NCBI GenBank assembly: GCA_038246575.1
Contig: JBBRVU010000012.1
Location: 1-45,299, forward strand
Length of the DNA: 45,299 nucleotides
Direction: 5' to 3'
Source: JACCUZ01 sp038246575
GTDB taxonomy: Bacteria > Actinomycetota > Actinomycetes > JACCUZ01
Shown piece after piece: positions 16,749 through 25,270 of the stretch; the first letter of the stretch is position 1; every line of letters begins with the position of its first letter. The notes below the pieces were generated by a model. The model did not search any database. It was not told the origin of the DNA and was given only the letters and a program-made list of their open reading frames with translations. A program made the translations under genes and the position numbers.

Positions 16749-17161
16749 TCCGTGTCCCCGCTTTCCGGGTCGACGAGTGAGGGGTCGAGGCCGAGCAGCT
16801 CGGCCAGCGCCTCCACCAGCACCTGGTGCACCAGGAGCTCGCGCTCGCGGGCGCCCCGGGCCCGGGCCTCGATGCTGCGCCGGTGCACGACCAGCCGCGG
16901 CGGCTGCGCCCCCCGCGCCGGCGTCGCCCGGCCGAGGACGACCTGACTGTCGTCGTCGGACACCTCGGCGACCACGACGTCGATGCCCGCGAGCTGGTCG
17001 GCCCAGGTGCGGCCCAGCCGGCTCAGCGCGGCGTGCACGTGCTCGTCGAACTGCTCGGCCCGGGTCAGGACCACCGGCACCCCGGCTGGCGCCAGCGGGC
17101 CCCGCAGCCCGCGGCCACGGCGGTCTCGGGGCCTCCGGCGTCCCGATAGGCGTGCGGTCAC
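16745..17161 (-). CDS. Metallopeptidase-family protein lacking the zinc motif
   Basis: A 138-residue protein from GTG 17161, matching the position and length of Rv3259-like proteins annotated as metallopeptidase family. It starts with an Arg-rich stretch, then GPLAPAGVPVVLTRAEQFDE, and has the family core RLVVHRRSIEARARGARERE followed by LLVHQVLVEALAELLGLDP. Where true members carry HExxH, this protein reads HQVLVE, so the second ligand and general base are absent. It is probably not a protease and may be a structural or regulatory relic. It is convergent with the DUF5719 gene and divergent from DUF3499. Confidence 0.7.
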   Translation of the reverse strand: MTARLSGRRRPRDRRGRGLRGPLAPAGVPVVLTRAEQFDEHVHAALSRLGRTWADQLAGIDVVVAEVSDDDSQVVLGRATPARGAQPPRLVVHRRSIEARARGARERELLVHQVLVEALAELLGLDPSLVDPESGDTD

Positions 17162-17224
17162 CCCCGCAGGCTATTGCTGGCGAGCCTCCACCGTGGGCGG
17201 CCCCCCGGTCGCTAACGTTCGCCC

Positions 17225-17575
17225 GTGACCCACGTCCGTCGTTGTTCGCGGTCCGCCTGTCGGGGGCCCGCAGTCGCGACGCTGACCTATGTCTACGCCG
17301 ACTCCACCGCGGTGCTCGGGCCGTTGGCGACCTACGCCGAGCCGCACTGCTACGACTTGTGCGCTCCCCACTCCGAGCGCCTCACCGCGCCCCGCGGGTG
17401 GGAGGTGCTACGTCTCGCCCCGGACCCTGCGACCCTCGAGCGCAGCAGCGACGACCTGGAGGCGCTCGCCGATGCGGTCCGCGAGGCCGCCCGCCCCGCG
17501 CCGGAGGGGGACCGGACGCCGGTCGAGGTCGGCCGGCGCGGCCACCTGAGGATGCTGCGCGACCCCGACAGCTGA
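17225..17575 (+). CDS. DUF3499 family protein, zinc-binding type
   Basis: A 116-residue protein started at GTG 17225. It has two Cys pairs, Cys7-x4-Cys12 and Cys42-x3-Cys46, in RRCSRSACRGPAVATLTYVY and EPHCYDLCAPHSERLTAPRG, suggesting a structural zinc site. The C-terminus is helical and acidic. It corresponds to Rv3258c in the conserved gene order between the metallopeptidase-like gene and phosphomannomutase. I know of no assigned function. It is cytoplasmic, with no signal or membrane span, and is followed at once by a hairpin. Confidence 0.85.
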   Translation: MTHVRRCSRSACRGPAVATLTYVYADSTAVLGPLATYAEPHCYDLCAPHSERLTAPRGWEVLRLAPDPATLERSSDDLEALADAVREAARPAPEGDRTPVEVGRRGHLRMLRDPDS

Positions 17576-17576
17576 G

Positions 17577-17605
17577 GCCTTAGGTCCGTTTCGTGCCACT
17601 AAGGC
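17577..17605 (+). terminator. Inverted repeat after DUF3499
   Basis: GCCTTAG at 17577-17583 and CTAAGGC at 17599-17605 are perfectly complementary with a 15-base loop, starting two bases after the DUF3499 stop codon. It is a probable terminator without a T run. It separates DUF3499 from the zinc-ribbon gene, whose start is about 180 bases further on. Confidence 0.45.
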
Positions 17606-17784
17606 ACTGTTCACCATAGAAACGCCGGGCGCTCAAGGAAATCCGCAGGGCTGCCGATGGACTCCTGTCACCCCGTCGGCCGAGTTTCGCACCTCAGCAC
17701 AGTCCATCTCTTGCCCAGCTCTTGACCCGGCCGGTCGGACCTGCGCCCGGTCACCGCCGGGCTCTCCCGAAAGGTACGCCCCAC

Positions 17785-18039
17785 ATGCCGCGTTCCCTCA
17801 CCGCCACCCGCCAGCACGTCCCCCTCGGGTCGCTCACCCAGCCCGGCGCCCGCGCCGGGGCTGCCTGCCGCGCCTGCGGCAGCGAGCGGGTCACCCGCAT
17901 CGCGATGGCGTTGACCGACGGTTCGCCGGTGCAGTTCACCTCCTGCCACAAGTGCGAGCACCGGACCTGGGAAGAGAACGGCAGCGCTTCGGCGGTCATC
18001 CCCGTCCAGCGCGTGCTGGACCGCGTGCGCAAGGTCTGA
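17785..18039 (+). CDS. Small zinc-ribbon protein
   Basis: An 84-residue protein from ATG 17785, preceded by GAAAGG at 17769-17774. The frame opens upstream at 17722 but that start has no ribosome site. Cys28-x2-Cys31 in CRACGSERVT and Cys54-x2-Cys57 in CHKCEHRTWEE form a zinc ribbon similar to the TFIIS C-terminal fold; the Met-rich strand RIAMALTDGSPVQFTS lies between. Similar small proteins occur at this place, before phosphomannomutase, in other actinomycetes. A role in nucleic-acid binding is possible from the fold alone; nothing here proves it. Confidence 0.75.
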   Translation: MPRSLTATRQHVPLGSLTQPGARAGAACRACGSERVTRIAMALTDGSPVQFTSCHKCEHRTWEENGSASAVIPVQRVLDRVRKV

Positions 18040-18082
18040 CCACCGCGGGTCGTCGCGCGAGGGCAACCGATACGCTCGCGCC

Positions 18083-19522
18083 GTGTCCGGCCCCACCTCG
18101 ACGACCCGTCTCACCGCGCCCGATGGGTCGGCGGCCCAGCCGGATCGCATCGCGTCGATCGTCAAGGCGTACGACATCCGGGGTCTGGTCCCTGACCAGC
18201 TCGACACCGGCGTGGCCACCGCACTCGGAGCGGCCTTCGCCAAGGTGGTGGGTGCCGCTGGCTCGGCGGTCGTCATCGGTCGCGACATGCGGCCGTCCTC
18301 GCCGGAGCTGGCCGCCGCCTTCGCCGAAGGTGTGACGTCGCAAGGTGCCGACGTGGTCGACATCGGGCTCGCCTCGACAGACCAGCTCTACTTCGCCAGC
18401 GGCCACCTCGAGCTCGCCGGCGCCATGTTCACCGCGAGCCACAACCCGGCGCAGTACAACGGCATCAAGCTCTGCCGCCCGCGGGCCGTCGCCATCGGGC
18501 AGGACACCGGGCTCGCCGAGGTGCGCGACCTGGCCGTGGCCGGGGTGCCGACTGGCGGGGGACCCGCCGGCACGGTGCGGTCCCACGACCTGCTGACCGA
18601 CTACGCCGACTACCTGCGCTCGCTGGTGGACATCAGCGGCAGCCGACGGCTCACCGTGGTGGTGGACGCGGGGAACGGCATGGCCGGGCACACGGTGCCG
18701 ACCGTGCTTGCCGGACTCCCGCTGGACGTGGTCCCGATGTACTTCGAGCTGGACGGGTCCTTCCCCAACCACGAGGCCAACCCGCTGGACCCGGCCAACC
18801 TCGTCGACCTGCAGGCACGAGTGCGCGCGGAGGGGGCCGACATCGGTCTGGCCTTCGACGGGGATGCGGACCGGTGCTTCGTCATCGACGAGCGCGGCGA
18901 GCCGGTGACGCCGTCGGCGGTGACCGCGCTGGTCGCCGTGCGCGAGCTGGCCAGGGTGCCCGGCTCCGCAGTGATCCACAACCTGATCTCCTCGCGCGCG
19001 GTGCCCGAGATCGTGCGCGAGCACGGTGGCACCCCGATCCGCACGCGGGTGGGGCACTCGTTCATCAAGGCCGAGATGGCCAGCACGGGGGCGGTGTTCG
19101 GCGGGGAACACTCCGCGCACTACTACTTCCGTGACTTCTGGTGCGCCGACACCGGGATGCTGGCGGCGCTGCACGTGCTGGCCGCGCTGGGCGAGCAGGA
19201 CCGCCCGCTCTCGGCCCTGGCGTCGGCGTACTCGCGCTACGTCGCGTCCGGGGAGATCAACAGCGCGGTCACCGACCAGGCGGCGGCCGTCGAGGTCGTC
19301 CGCCGCCATGCAACCGGACTGCCCGACACGACTGTCGACGACCTCGACGGCATGACAGTGGAGGCGCCCGACTGGTGGTTCAACCTGCGGGCCTCCAACA
19401 CCGAGCCGCTGCTGCGGCTGAACGTGGAGGCCGCCGACGACACGACCATGGTCCGGGTGCGCGACGAGGTCCTCTCCCTCGTGCGCACCGGGACCACTGA
19501 TGACGACCGGAAGGACACCTGA
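18083..19522 (+). CDS. manB: Phosphomannomutase/phosphoglucomutase
   Basis: A 479-residue alpha-D-phosphohexomutase from GTG 18083. The phosphoserine loop is MFTASHNPAQYNG, with Ser119 as the phosphorylated residue. The metal loop is FDGDADR (Asp259, Asp261 and Asp263 bind Mg2+). The sugar-binding loop is GGEHSAHYYF and the phosphate-binding loop RASNTEPLLRLN. All four active-site loops are present and the length is standard. The enzyme interconverts mannose-6-phosphate and mannose-1-phosphate (often also the glucose pair), supplying GDP-mannose for envelope mannosides. It corresponds to Rv3257c. The stop is two bases before the Trm112-like start, so this gene, the small one and the isomerase form one operon. 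Confidence 0.94.
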   Translation: MSGPTSTTRLTAPDGSAAQPDRIASIVKAYDIRGLVPDQLDTGVATALGAAFAKVVGAAGSAVVIGRDMRPSSPELAAAFAEGVTSQGADVVDIGLASTDQLYFASGHLELAGAMFTASHNPAQYNGIKLCRPRAVAIGQDTGLAEVRDLAVAGVPTGGGPAGTVRSHDLLTDYADYLRSLVDISGSRRLTVVVDAGNGMAGHTVPTVLAGLPLDVVPMYFELDGSFPNHEANPLDPANLVDLQARVRAEGADIGLAFDGDADRCFVIDERGEPVTPSAVTALVAVRELARVPGSAVIHNLISSRAVPEIVREHGGTPIRTRVGHSFIKAEMASTGAVFGGEHSAHYYFRDFWCADTGMLAALHVLAALGEQDRPLSALASAYSRYVASGEINSAVTDQAAAVEVVRRHATGLPDTTVDDLDGMTVEAPDWWFNLRASNTEPLLRLNVEAADDTTMVRVRDEVLSLVRTGTTDDDRKDT

Positions 19523-19524
19523 GC

Positions 19525-19710
19525 GTGGAGCTGGACCCGAAGCTGCTGGAGATCCTGGCCTGCCCGAACTGTCACGCGGCGCTGCGGGTGGACGAGTCGG
19601 CGCAGGAGCTGGTGTGCACGTCCGACTCCTGCGGGCTGGCCTACCCGGTCCGCGACGACATCCCCGTGCTGCTGGTCGACGAGGCCCGCCGCCCCGGGCC
19701 TGCCACCTGA
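19525..19710 (+). CDS. Trm112-family small zinc protein
   Basis: A 61-residue protein from GTG 19525, two bases after manB. The sequence LLEILACPNCHAALRVDESA carries Cys13-x2-Cys16, and CTSDSCGLAYPVRDDIPVLL carries Cys31-x4-Cys36; the ending with AYPVRDDIPVLL is the Trm112/YcaR signature. In eukaryotes and archaea Trm112 activates methyltransferases; for bacterial members the partner is mostly unknown. Its fixed place between phosphomannomutase and the isomerase in actinomycetes suggests a link to that operon, but the sequence gives no direct clue. Confidence 0.88.
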   Translation: MELDPKLLEILACPNCHAALRVDESAQELVCTSDSCGLAYPVRDDIPVLLVDEARRPGPAT

Positions 19711-19718
19711 GCGCCCGG

Positions 19719-20885
19719 ATGCTCGAGCAGCCCTACGACGACTCGGTCCTGGACGACCAGGACGCGCTGGTTTCCGGCGACGCCCAACAGATGCTGCGGG
19801 CGATCGCGACCGCTGGTGCGCAGGTGCGGGAGTCGTTGCACTGCGTGCCCGACGAGGTCCTCGCACGGGTGGTGGCCGATGGGCGGCCCCGGTCGGTCGT
19901 TATCGCCGGCATGGGCGGCTCCGGGATCTGTGGCGACATGGTTGCCGCCATCGCCGGCCGGGACTGCCCCGTGCAGATCCTGGCCCATCGTGGCCACCGG
20001 CTGCCCGGCTGGGTGGGGTCGATGGACCTCGTGGTCGCGGTGTCCTGCTCGGGGGAGACCGAGGAGACGCTGAGCATCCTGGGCGAGGCGCTGCGGCGCG
20101 GCGCCCGGGTCGTGACCGTCGGTGCCGCCGGCTCCTCGCTCGCCGGACCGGGAGAAGAGGGCCGCGCGATCCACCTCACGGTCGACGCGCGCGGGCGGAT
20201 GCCCCGGACGATGATGTGGGGGCTCACCGTCCCGATCCTGGTGCTGCTCGACGCCCTCGGACTCGTGGACGCTCCCCGTCAGCTGCTCGAACGCGTCGCC
20301 GACGACCTCGACCGCACCAGCGAGCGGTGCGGGCCGCGGGCCGGCAGCGACGTCAACCCGGCCAAGGCGTTGGCCCTGCAGCTGGCCGGCTCGCTGCCCT
20401 ACCTGTGGGGCTCCAGCGAGCTGGCCACCGCGGTCGCCCACCGATTCCTCGCGCAGCTGGCGGAGAACGCGAAGTACCCGGCCGTGGCCGGGGCCTTGAC
20501 CGAGGTGCATCACAACCAGGTGGTCGTCATGGCCGGCCGCTGCGGTGCCCTGGCTGCCGGGGACGACGACATCTTCCGCGACCGCGTCGAGGACGCCGAG
20601 GCGAGCCAGCACCCGTTGCGGATGCGGGTGCTGCTGCTTCGCGACACGGAGGAGGTCCCCGAGGTCGCTCGGCGCCGTGAGGCGACCGCGGCGGTCGGGG
20701 AGCGCTTCGACGTGCCCGTCGAGGAGGTCGCCGCCGAGGGCGAGCACCCACTGGACCGGCTGGCCAGCCTGGTCGCCCCGCTGGACTTCGCCAGCGCCTA
20801 TCTCGCGCTGCTGCAGGGCATCGACCCCTCGCCGATCGAGCCGATCGCCTTGCTGAAGGCGGCCCCGCCGGACGAGGACCGATGA
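19719..20885 (+). CDS. SIS-domain phosphosugar isomerase (bifunctional PGI/PMI type)
   Basis: A 388-residue protein from ATG 19719, eight bases after the Trm112-like gene. The upstream extension of the frame overlaps that gene and is rejected. The first SIS domain has SVVIAGMGGSGICGDMVAAI, then VVAVSCSGETEETLSILGEA with the Ser-rich phosphate loop. The second has WGSSELATAVAHRFLAQLAE and the tail NAKYPAVAGALTEVHHNQVV, in which the Glu and His match the catalytic pair of bifunctional phosphoglucose/phosphomannose isomerases. It is the counterpart of Rv3256c. It would convert fructose-6-phosphate to mannose-6-phosphate, the substrate of the upstream mutase. No separate manA follows, so this could be the only phosphomannose isomerase here. 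Confidence 0.85.
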   Translation: MLEQPYDDSVLDDQDALVSGDAQQMLRAIATAGAQVRESLHCVPDEVLARVVADGRPRSVVIAGMGGSGICGDMVAAIAGRDCPVQILAHRGHRLPGWVGSMDLVVAVSCSGETEETLSILGEALRRGARVVTVGAAGSSLAGPGEEGRAIHLTVDARGRMPRTMMWGLTVPILVLLDALGLVDAPRQLLERVADDLDRTSERCGPRAGSDVNPAKALALQLAGSLPYLWGSSELATAVAHRFLAQLAENAKYPAVAGALTEVHHNQVVVMAGRCGALAAGDDDIFRDRVEDAEASQHPLRMRVLLLRDTEEVPEVARRREATAAVGERFDVPVEEVAAEGEHPLDRLASLVAPLDFASAYLALLQGIDPSPIEPIALLKAAPPDEDR

Positions 20886-21889
20886 GCGCGTCGGGTGGGT
20901 CGAAGGCGATCGTCGCCGCGCTGACCGCCAACCTCGGCATCGCCGTGACGAAGTTCGTCGCGTTCCTGCTCACCGGCTCGTCGTCGATGCTGGCCGAGTC
21001 GATCCACTCGGTGGCCGACTCCGGCAACCAGGGCCTGCTGCTGCTCGGTGGGCGCCGGGCCAAGCGCGACGCAACGCCGGAGCACCCGTTCGGCTACGGC
21101 CGCGAGCGCTACATCTACGCCTTCATCGTGGCCATCGTGCTGTTCAGCGTCGGCGGGCTCTTCGCCCTGTTCGAGGGCTACGAGAAGCTCAGACACCCCG
21201 AGCCGATCGAGTCCTGGCAGTGGGTGCCGATCGTGGTCCTGCTCGCCGCCATCGGCATGGAGGGCTTCTCGTTCCGGACCGCCATCGTGGAGTCCAACCT
21301 GGTCCGGGGCGAACAGTCCTGGGTCACCTTCATCCGCCGGGCCAAGGCTCCTGAGCTGCCGGTGGTCCTGCTCGAGGACTTCGCCGCTCTCATCGGGCTG
21401 GTGCTCGCCCTGCTAGGAGTGGGGCTCACGCTCATCACCGGCAACGGCGTCTTTGACGGTGCCGGAACCCTGTGCATCGGTGTGCTGCTGGTCTGCGTAG
21501 CCGCGGTGCTGGCGGTCGAGACCAAGAGCCTGCTGCTCGGCGAGGGCGCCACTCGGGCGGTCGCCGCCCGGATCGAGGCGGCGCTGCTCGCCGACCCATC
21601 AGTCGAGCGGATCATTCACATGAAGACCCTCCACCTCGGCCCGGACGAGCTGCTCGTCGCCGCCAAGATCGCGGTGGATCACGACGACACCGCTCCGCAG
21701 GTCGCCCAGGCCATCGACGCCGCCGAGGTGCGGGTGCGTGCGGCCGCGCCCATCGCGAGGGTGATCTACCTCGAGCCGGACATCTGGTCCGCCTCCCGCG
21801 CCGAGGCCCCGATGCCGCCCGACGGCCGGACCGACGACGATGACTCCACCGCGCACGGCCAGGATGACTCCACCGCGCACGGCCGGTAG
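20882..21889 (+). CDS. Cation diffusion facilitator transporter
   Basis: A 335-residue protein starting four bases inside the isomerase stop. It has several hydrophobic spans in the first 220 residues. The first metal site is in MLAESIHSVADSGNQGLLLL, where the H-x3-D pattern binds Zn or Mn, and the loop EHPFGYGRERYIYAF is typical of the SLC30A9-like branch. The cytoplasmic C-terminal domain from about 225 includes VERIIHMKTLHLGPDELLVA. It exports a divalent metal in exchange for protons; which metal is unknown. The last 16 residues are a duplicated acidic octapeptide encoded by a 24-base tandem repeat. Confidence 0.88.
   Translation: MSASGGSKAIVAALTANLGIAVTKFVAFLLTGSSSMLAESIHSVADSGNQGLLLLGGRRAKRDATPEHPFGYGRERYIYAFIVAIVLFSVGGLFALFEGYEKLRHPEPIESWQWVPIVVLLAAIGMEGFSFRTAIVESNLVRGEQSWVTFIRRAKAPELPVVLLEDFAALIGLVLALLGVGLTLITGNGVFDGAGTLCIGVLLVCVAAVLAVETKSLLLGEGATRAVAARIEAALLADPSVERIIHMKTLHLGPDELLVAAKIAVDHDDTAPQVAQAIDAAEVRVRAAAPIARVIYLEPDIWSASRAEAPMPPDGRTDDDDSTAHGQDDSTAHGR
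21839..21886 (+). repeat. 24-base tandem duplication at the end of the transporter gene
   Basis: The unit beginning GATGACTCCACCGCGCACGG at 21839 recurs at 21863, a period of 24 bases, encoding DDSTAHGQ and DDSTAHGR. The two copies are identical for 22 bases. The duplication keeps the frame and ends at the stop codon, so it only lengthens the acidic tail. Confidence 0.85.
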
Positions 21890-21892
21890 ACT
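21864..21892 (+). promoter_or_regulatory. Possible sahH promoter inside the transporter tail
   Basis: ATGACT at 21864-21869 and TAGACT at 21887-21892 are 17 bases apart and fit the TnGACN/TAnnnT pattern of actinobacterial promoters. The -35 hexamer falls in the second copy of the tandem repeat and the -10 includes the transporter stop codon. Transcription would begin near 21899 and yield a leader of about 115 bases before sahH. The match is weak and unproven. Confidence 0.3.
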
Positions 21893-21924
21893 GCTGCCCT
21901 GGTCTGGCGCCACTGAGGGTGATG

Positions 21925-21977
21925 GGTCCTGAGGGACCGCGCCGGGCAGCAGCGCGACGAACGGTGGTCGCGCCTGC
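21925..21977 (+). promoter_or_regulatory. Structured leader upstream of sahH
   Basis: Two hairpins lie in the untranslated region. The first is GGTCC (21925-21929) with GGACC (21934-21938) around a TGAG tetraloop. The second is GCGCGAC (21952-21958) with GTCGCGC (21967-21973), extended by GCAG (21946-21949) with CTGC (21974-21977) across a two-base bulge, giving 11 pairs. Their position before an S-adenosylhomocysteinase gene suggests a regulatory RNA. I do not see the full consensus of the known SAH riboswitch, so this stays an unassigned structure. Confidence 0.4.
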
Positions 21978-22014
21978 ATGCATCCCGACACGCCCCGAGC
22001 CAAGGAGACTCCTC

Positions 22015-23463
<1,449 letters not shown>

Positions 23464-23519
23464 TCCGCGCCGCGGCTTGGTCGGTCGCGGTGTCATCGAC
23501 CGCGATGTGATCGGTGCTG

Positions 23520-23546
23520 GGCCCGTTCCCCGGAGGGGAGCGGGCC
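23520..23546 (+). terminator. Strong hairpin terminator between sahH and the GAF-ANTAR gene
   Basis: GGCCCGTTCCCC (23520-23531) and GGGGAGCGGGCC (23535-23546) form 12 base pairs, one of them G-T, around a three-base loop. It lies about 56 bases after the sahH stop and ten before the end of the convergent gene. There is no T run, as is common in actinomycetes. It can act on both strands. Confidence 0.75.
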
Positions 23547-23556
23547 TACGCGTCTG

Positions 23557-24258
23557 TCAGGCCCCGCCCGGTGCCGTGTCGCCACGGACGATGCCGCCCG
23601 CGATGTCACGCAGCTTGCGGTTGAGGCGCTGCGACGCCGTCGCGAGCAGGTGGAAGGCGTCGTCCTGGCTGATGCCGTGCGTGGCCATCAGGATGCCGAC
23701 GGCTGCGCCGATCTCCCGGTTGGTCACCATGCCTTCGGAGAGCTGCTCGGCGCGCTCCGCGTGGGCGGCGCCCCAGATCGCGACGGAGGCCATCGATCCC
23801 AGGATCGCGCCCTGACCGATCGACTCGTCGGTGAAGACGTCCGGGGAGTCCGCGAACAGGTTGAGCGCGCCGCACCGCGCACCGTCCTGGACGAGCGGCA
23901 CCGCGAGCATCGCGCGCACCGGCGTCTCCCTGACAACTCGCTCGGCCAGCCGTGGCCAGGCACTGTCCTTGGTGATGTCGTTGTCCACGTGGACTTTCTC
24001 GTCGATGCTGGCCTCGAAGCAAGGGCCCTCGTCGAGCTCGTCCTGCAGCCGGTCGATCATGCGCATGATGTCGTCGGTGGCGGCGACACCCTCGAAGCGC
24101 TCGCCCTGGCGCATCGCGATCGCCGCGCGGTCGACCCCGTCGACGAGGTCGACGGCGCGGGTGCAGACGATGTCGTAAACCTCGTCTCGAGATTGACCGT
24201 CGCGCAGCGCGTGGGCGAGGGCGGCGAACTGGTCATGCGCAAAGGCCGGGGTGGCCAT
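23557..24258 (-). CDS. GAF and ANTAR domain regulator
   Basis: A 233-residue protein from ATG 24258 (MATPAFAHDQFAALAHALRD), behind a GAGAGG ribosome site; the frame goes on to 24309 without one. The GAF domain (about 20-165) has LVDGVDRAAIAMRQGERFEG, DELDEGPCFEASIDEKVHVD and PLVQDGARCGALNLFADSPD. The ANTAR domain (about 170-230) has NREIGAAVGILMATHGISQD and AFHLLATASQRLNRKLRDIA, the three-helix RNA-binding pattern with conserved Ala-x-Gly. ANTAR proteins bind paired RNA stem-loops and prevent termination; the GAF domain probably senses a ligand or redox state. No histidine kinase is adjacent. Confidence 0.92.
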   Translation of the reverse strand: MATPAFAHDQFAALAHALRDGQSRDEVYDIVCTRAVDLVDGVDRAAIAMRQGERFEGVAATDDIMRMIDRLQDELDEGPCFEASIDEKVHVDNDITKDSAWPRLAERVVRETPVRAMLAVPLVQDGARCGALNLFADSPDVFTDESIGQGAILGSMASVAIWGAAHAERAEQLSEGMVTNREIGAAVGILMATHGISQDDAFHLLATASQRLNRKLRDIAGGIVRGDTAPGGA

Positions 24259-24365
24259 GGCTGACCTCTCATCTGCTGGTGGACTCCGTAGTGCCGACTG
24301 CGCCAGCACCTCCTGCCCTGGGCTGGACGGCGGAACGAGACAGCCTAGGTGGCCAGGCTAGGGGG

Positions 24366-25211
24366 TCAGCCGGGCGGGGCGAAGGGTCCGTCCGGTTCCG
24401 GCGCCTGGGCAGCCGGTGCTGAAGGAGCAGGCCGGTACGCGGGAGCAGGCGGGTGCTCTGGGAACGGCGGTCCACCCAGTCGCGCGAGCTCGCGACGCCG
24501 CCGCTCGGCCAGCACAGCGGCCAGGAACGCCCAGGCCGGCGTACCGGGCGGGGGAGGTGGCGCAGTGACCGCAGCGAGAGAGCTCGCCAGTCGGTTGCCC
24601 ATCGACTCACTGACAGCGGGAGCCAGGTCGGGCTGGCGGGAGAGAAACTGCCGCGCCGCCAGCGCCAGGTCGTCGGGCACCCGGGACAGCTCGAGGGTGG
24701 CCGCCCACGGCACGAGAGCAGGAGGCATCGGCATGACCGGCGCGGCGCGGACCGGCATCCGCTCCCGAACGACCACCGTCCCCGCCAGGTAGTCCCCGAG
24801 GCGCTTGCCGCGGGCCGAGGCGAGGGAGGTGATGAGCGCGATCGAGCCGAAACTGATCCAGATCTCGATCGCCGCGAGGAGGCCACGTACGAAGGCGTGC
24901 CGGAAGCGGATCGGTCCGCCGTCCTCGCGCACGACTCGCAGACCCAGCGCCATCTTGCCCAGCGTCCGGCCGCGAGTCGCGGTCTCGAACGACACCGGGT
25001 AGCCGATCACCACTGCCAGGTAGAACACGAGCGCCATCGCGGCCGCCAACGTGTCGTCGACGAAGTCGATGGTGCCTGCCACGACGAGCAGCCCGATCGT
25101 GAGCACAGCGAGCTGGATCGCGATGTCGATGGCCGTGGCGAGCGAACGGCTGGCGAGCTTGGCCAGCCTCAGCTCGAGGACGACGGCCTCACCGGTGACG
25201 AGGTCAGACAT
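24366..25211 (-). CDS. RDD family membrane protein
   Basis: A 281-residue protein from ATG 25211. The RDD signature is present: KLASRSLATAIDIAIQLAVL with the Arg and Asp in the first span, then FETATRGRTLGKMALGLRVV as the second conserved region. Three hydrophobic spans lie in residues 25-165. The rest (about 165-281) is cytoplasmic, with a Pro/Ala-rich last 30 residues ending in FAPPG. RDD proteins have no firm general function; some behave as cation or proton antiporters. It is divergent from the SpoIIM-type gene with 59 bases between them, an arrangement conserved in actinomycetes, so a joint membrane function is likely. Confidence 0.88.
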   Translation of the reverse strand: MSDLVTGEAVVLELRLAKLASRSLATAIDIAIQLAVLTIGLLVVAGTIDFVDDTLAAAMALVFYLAVVIGYPVSFETATRGRTLGKMALGLRVVREDGGPIRFRHAFVRGLLAAIEIWISFGSIALITSLASARGKRLGDYLAGTVVVRERMPVRAAPVMPMPPALVPWAATLELSRVPDDLALAARQFLSRQPDLAPAVSESMGNRLASSLAAVTAPPPPPGTPAWAFLAAVLAERRRRELARLGGPPFPEHPPAPAYRPAPSAPAAQAPEPDGPFAPPG

Positions 25212-25270
25212 GCCGGCGAGGCTAACGCTCGTCGTTCGCGGGCCACTGGGCCGGTAGCTAGGGTTCCGGG

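Noticed and set aside
21893..22014. Assignment of the sahH leader to the known SAH riboswitch class
   Set aside because: Partial matches (CTGAGG, GAACGG) are visible, but the conserved core and pseudoknot order are not, so I only report an unassigned structure.
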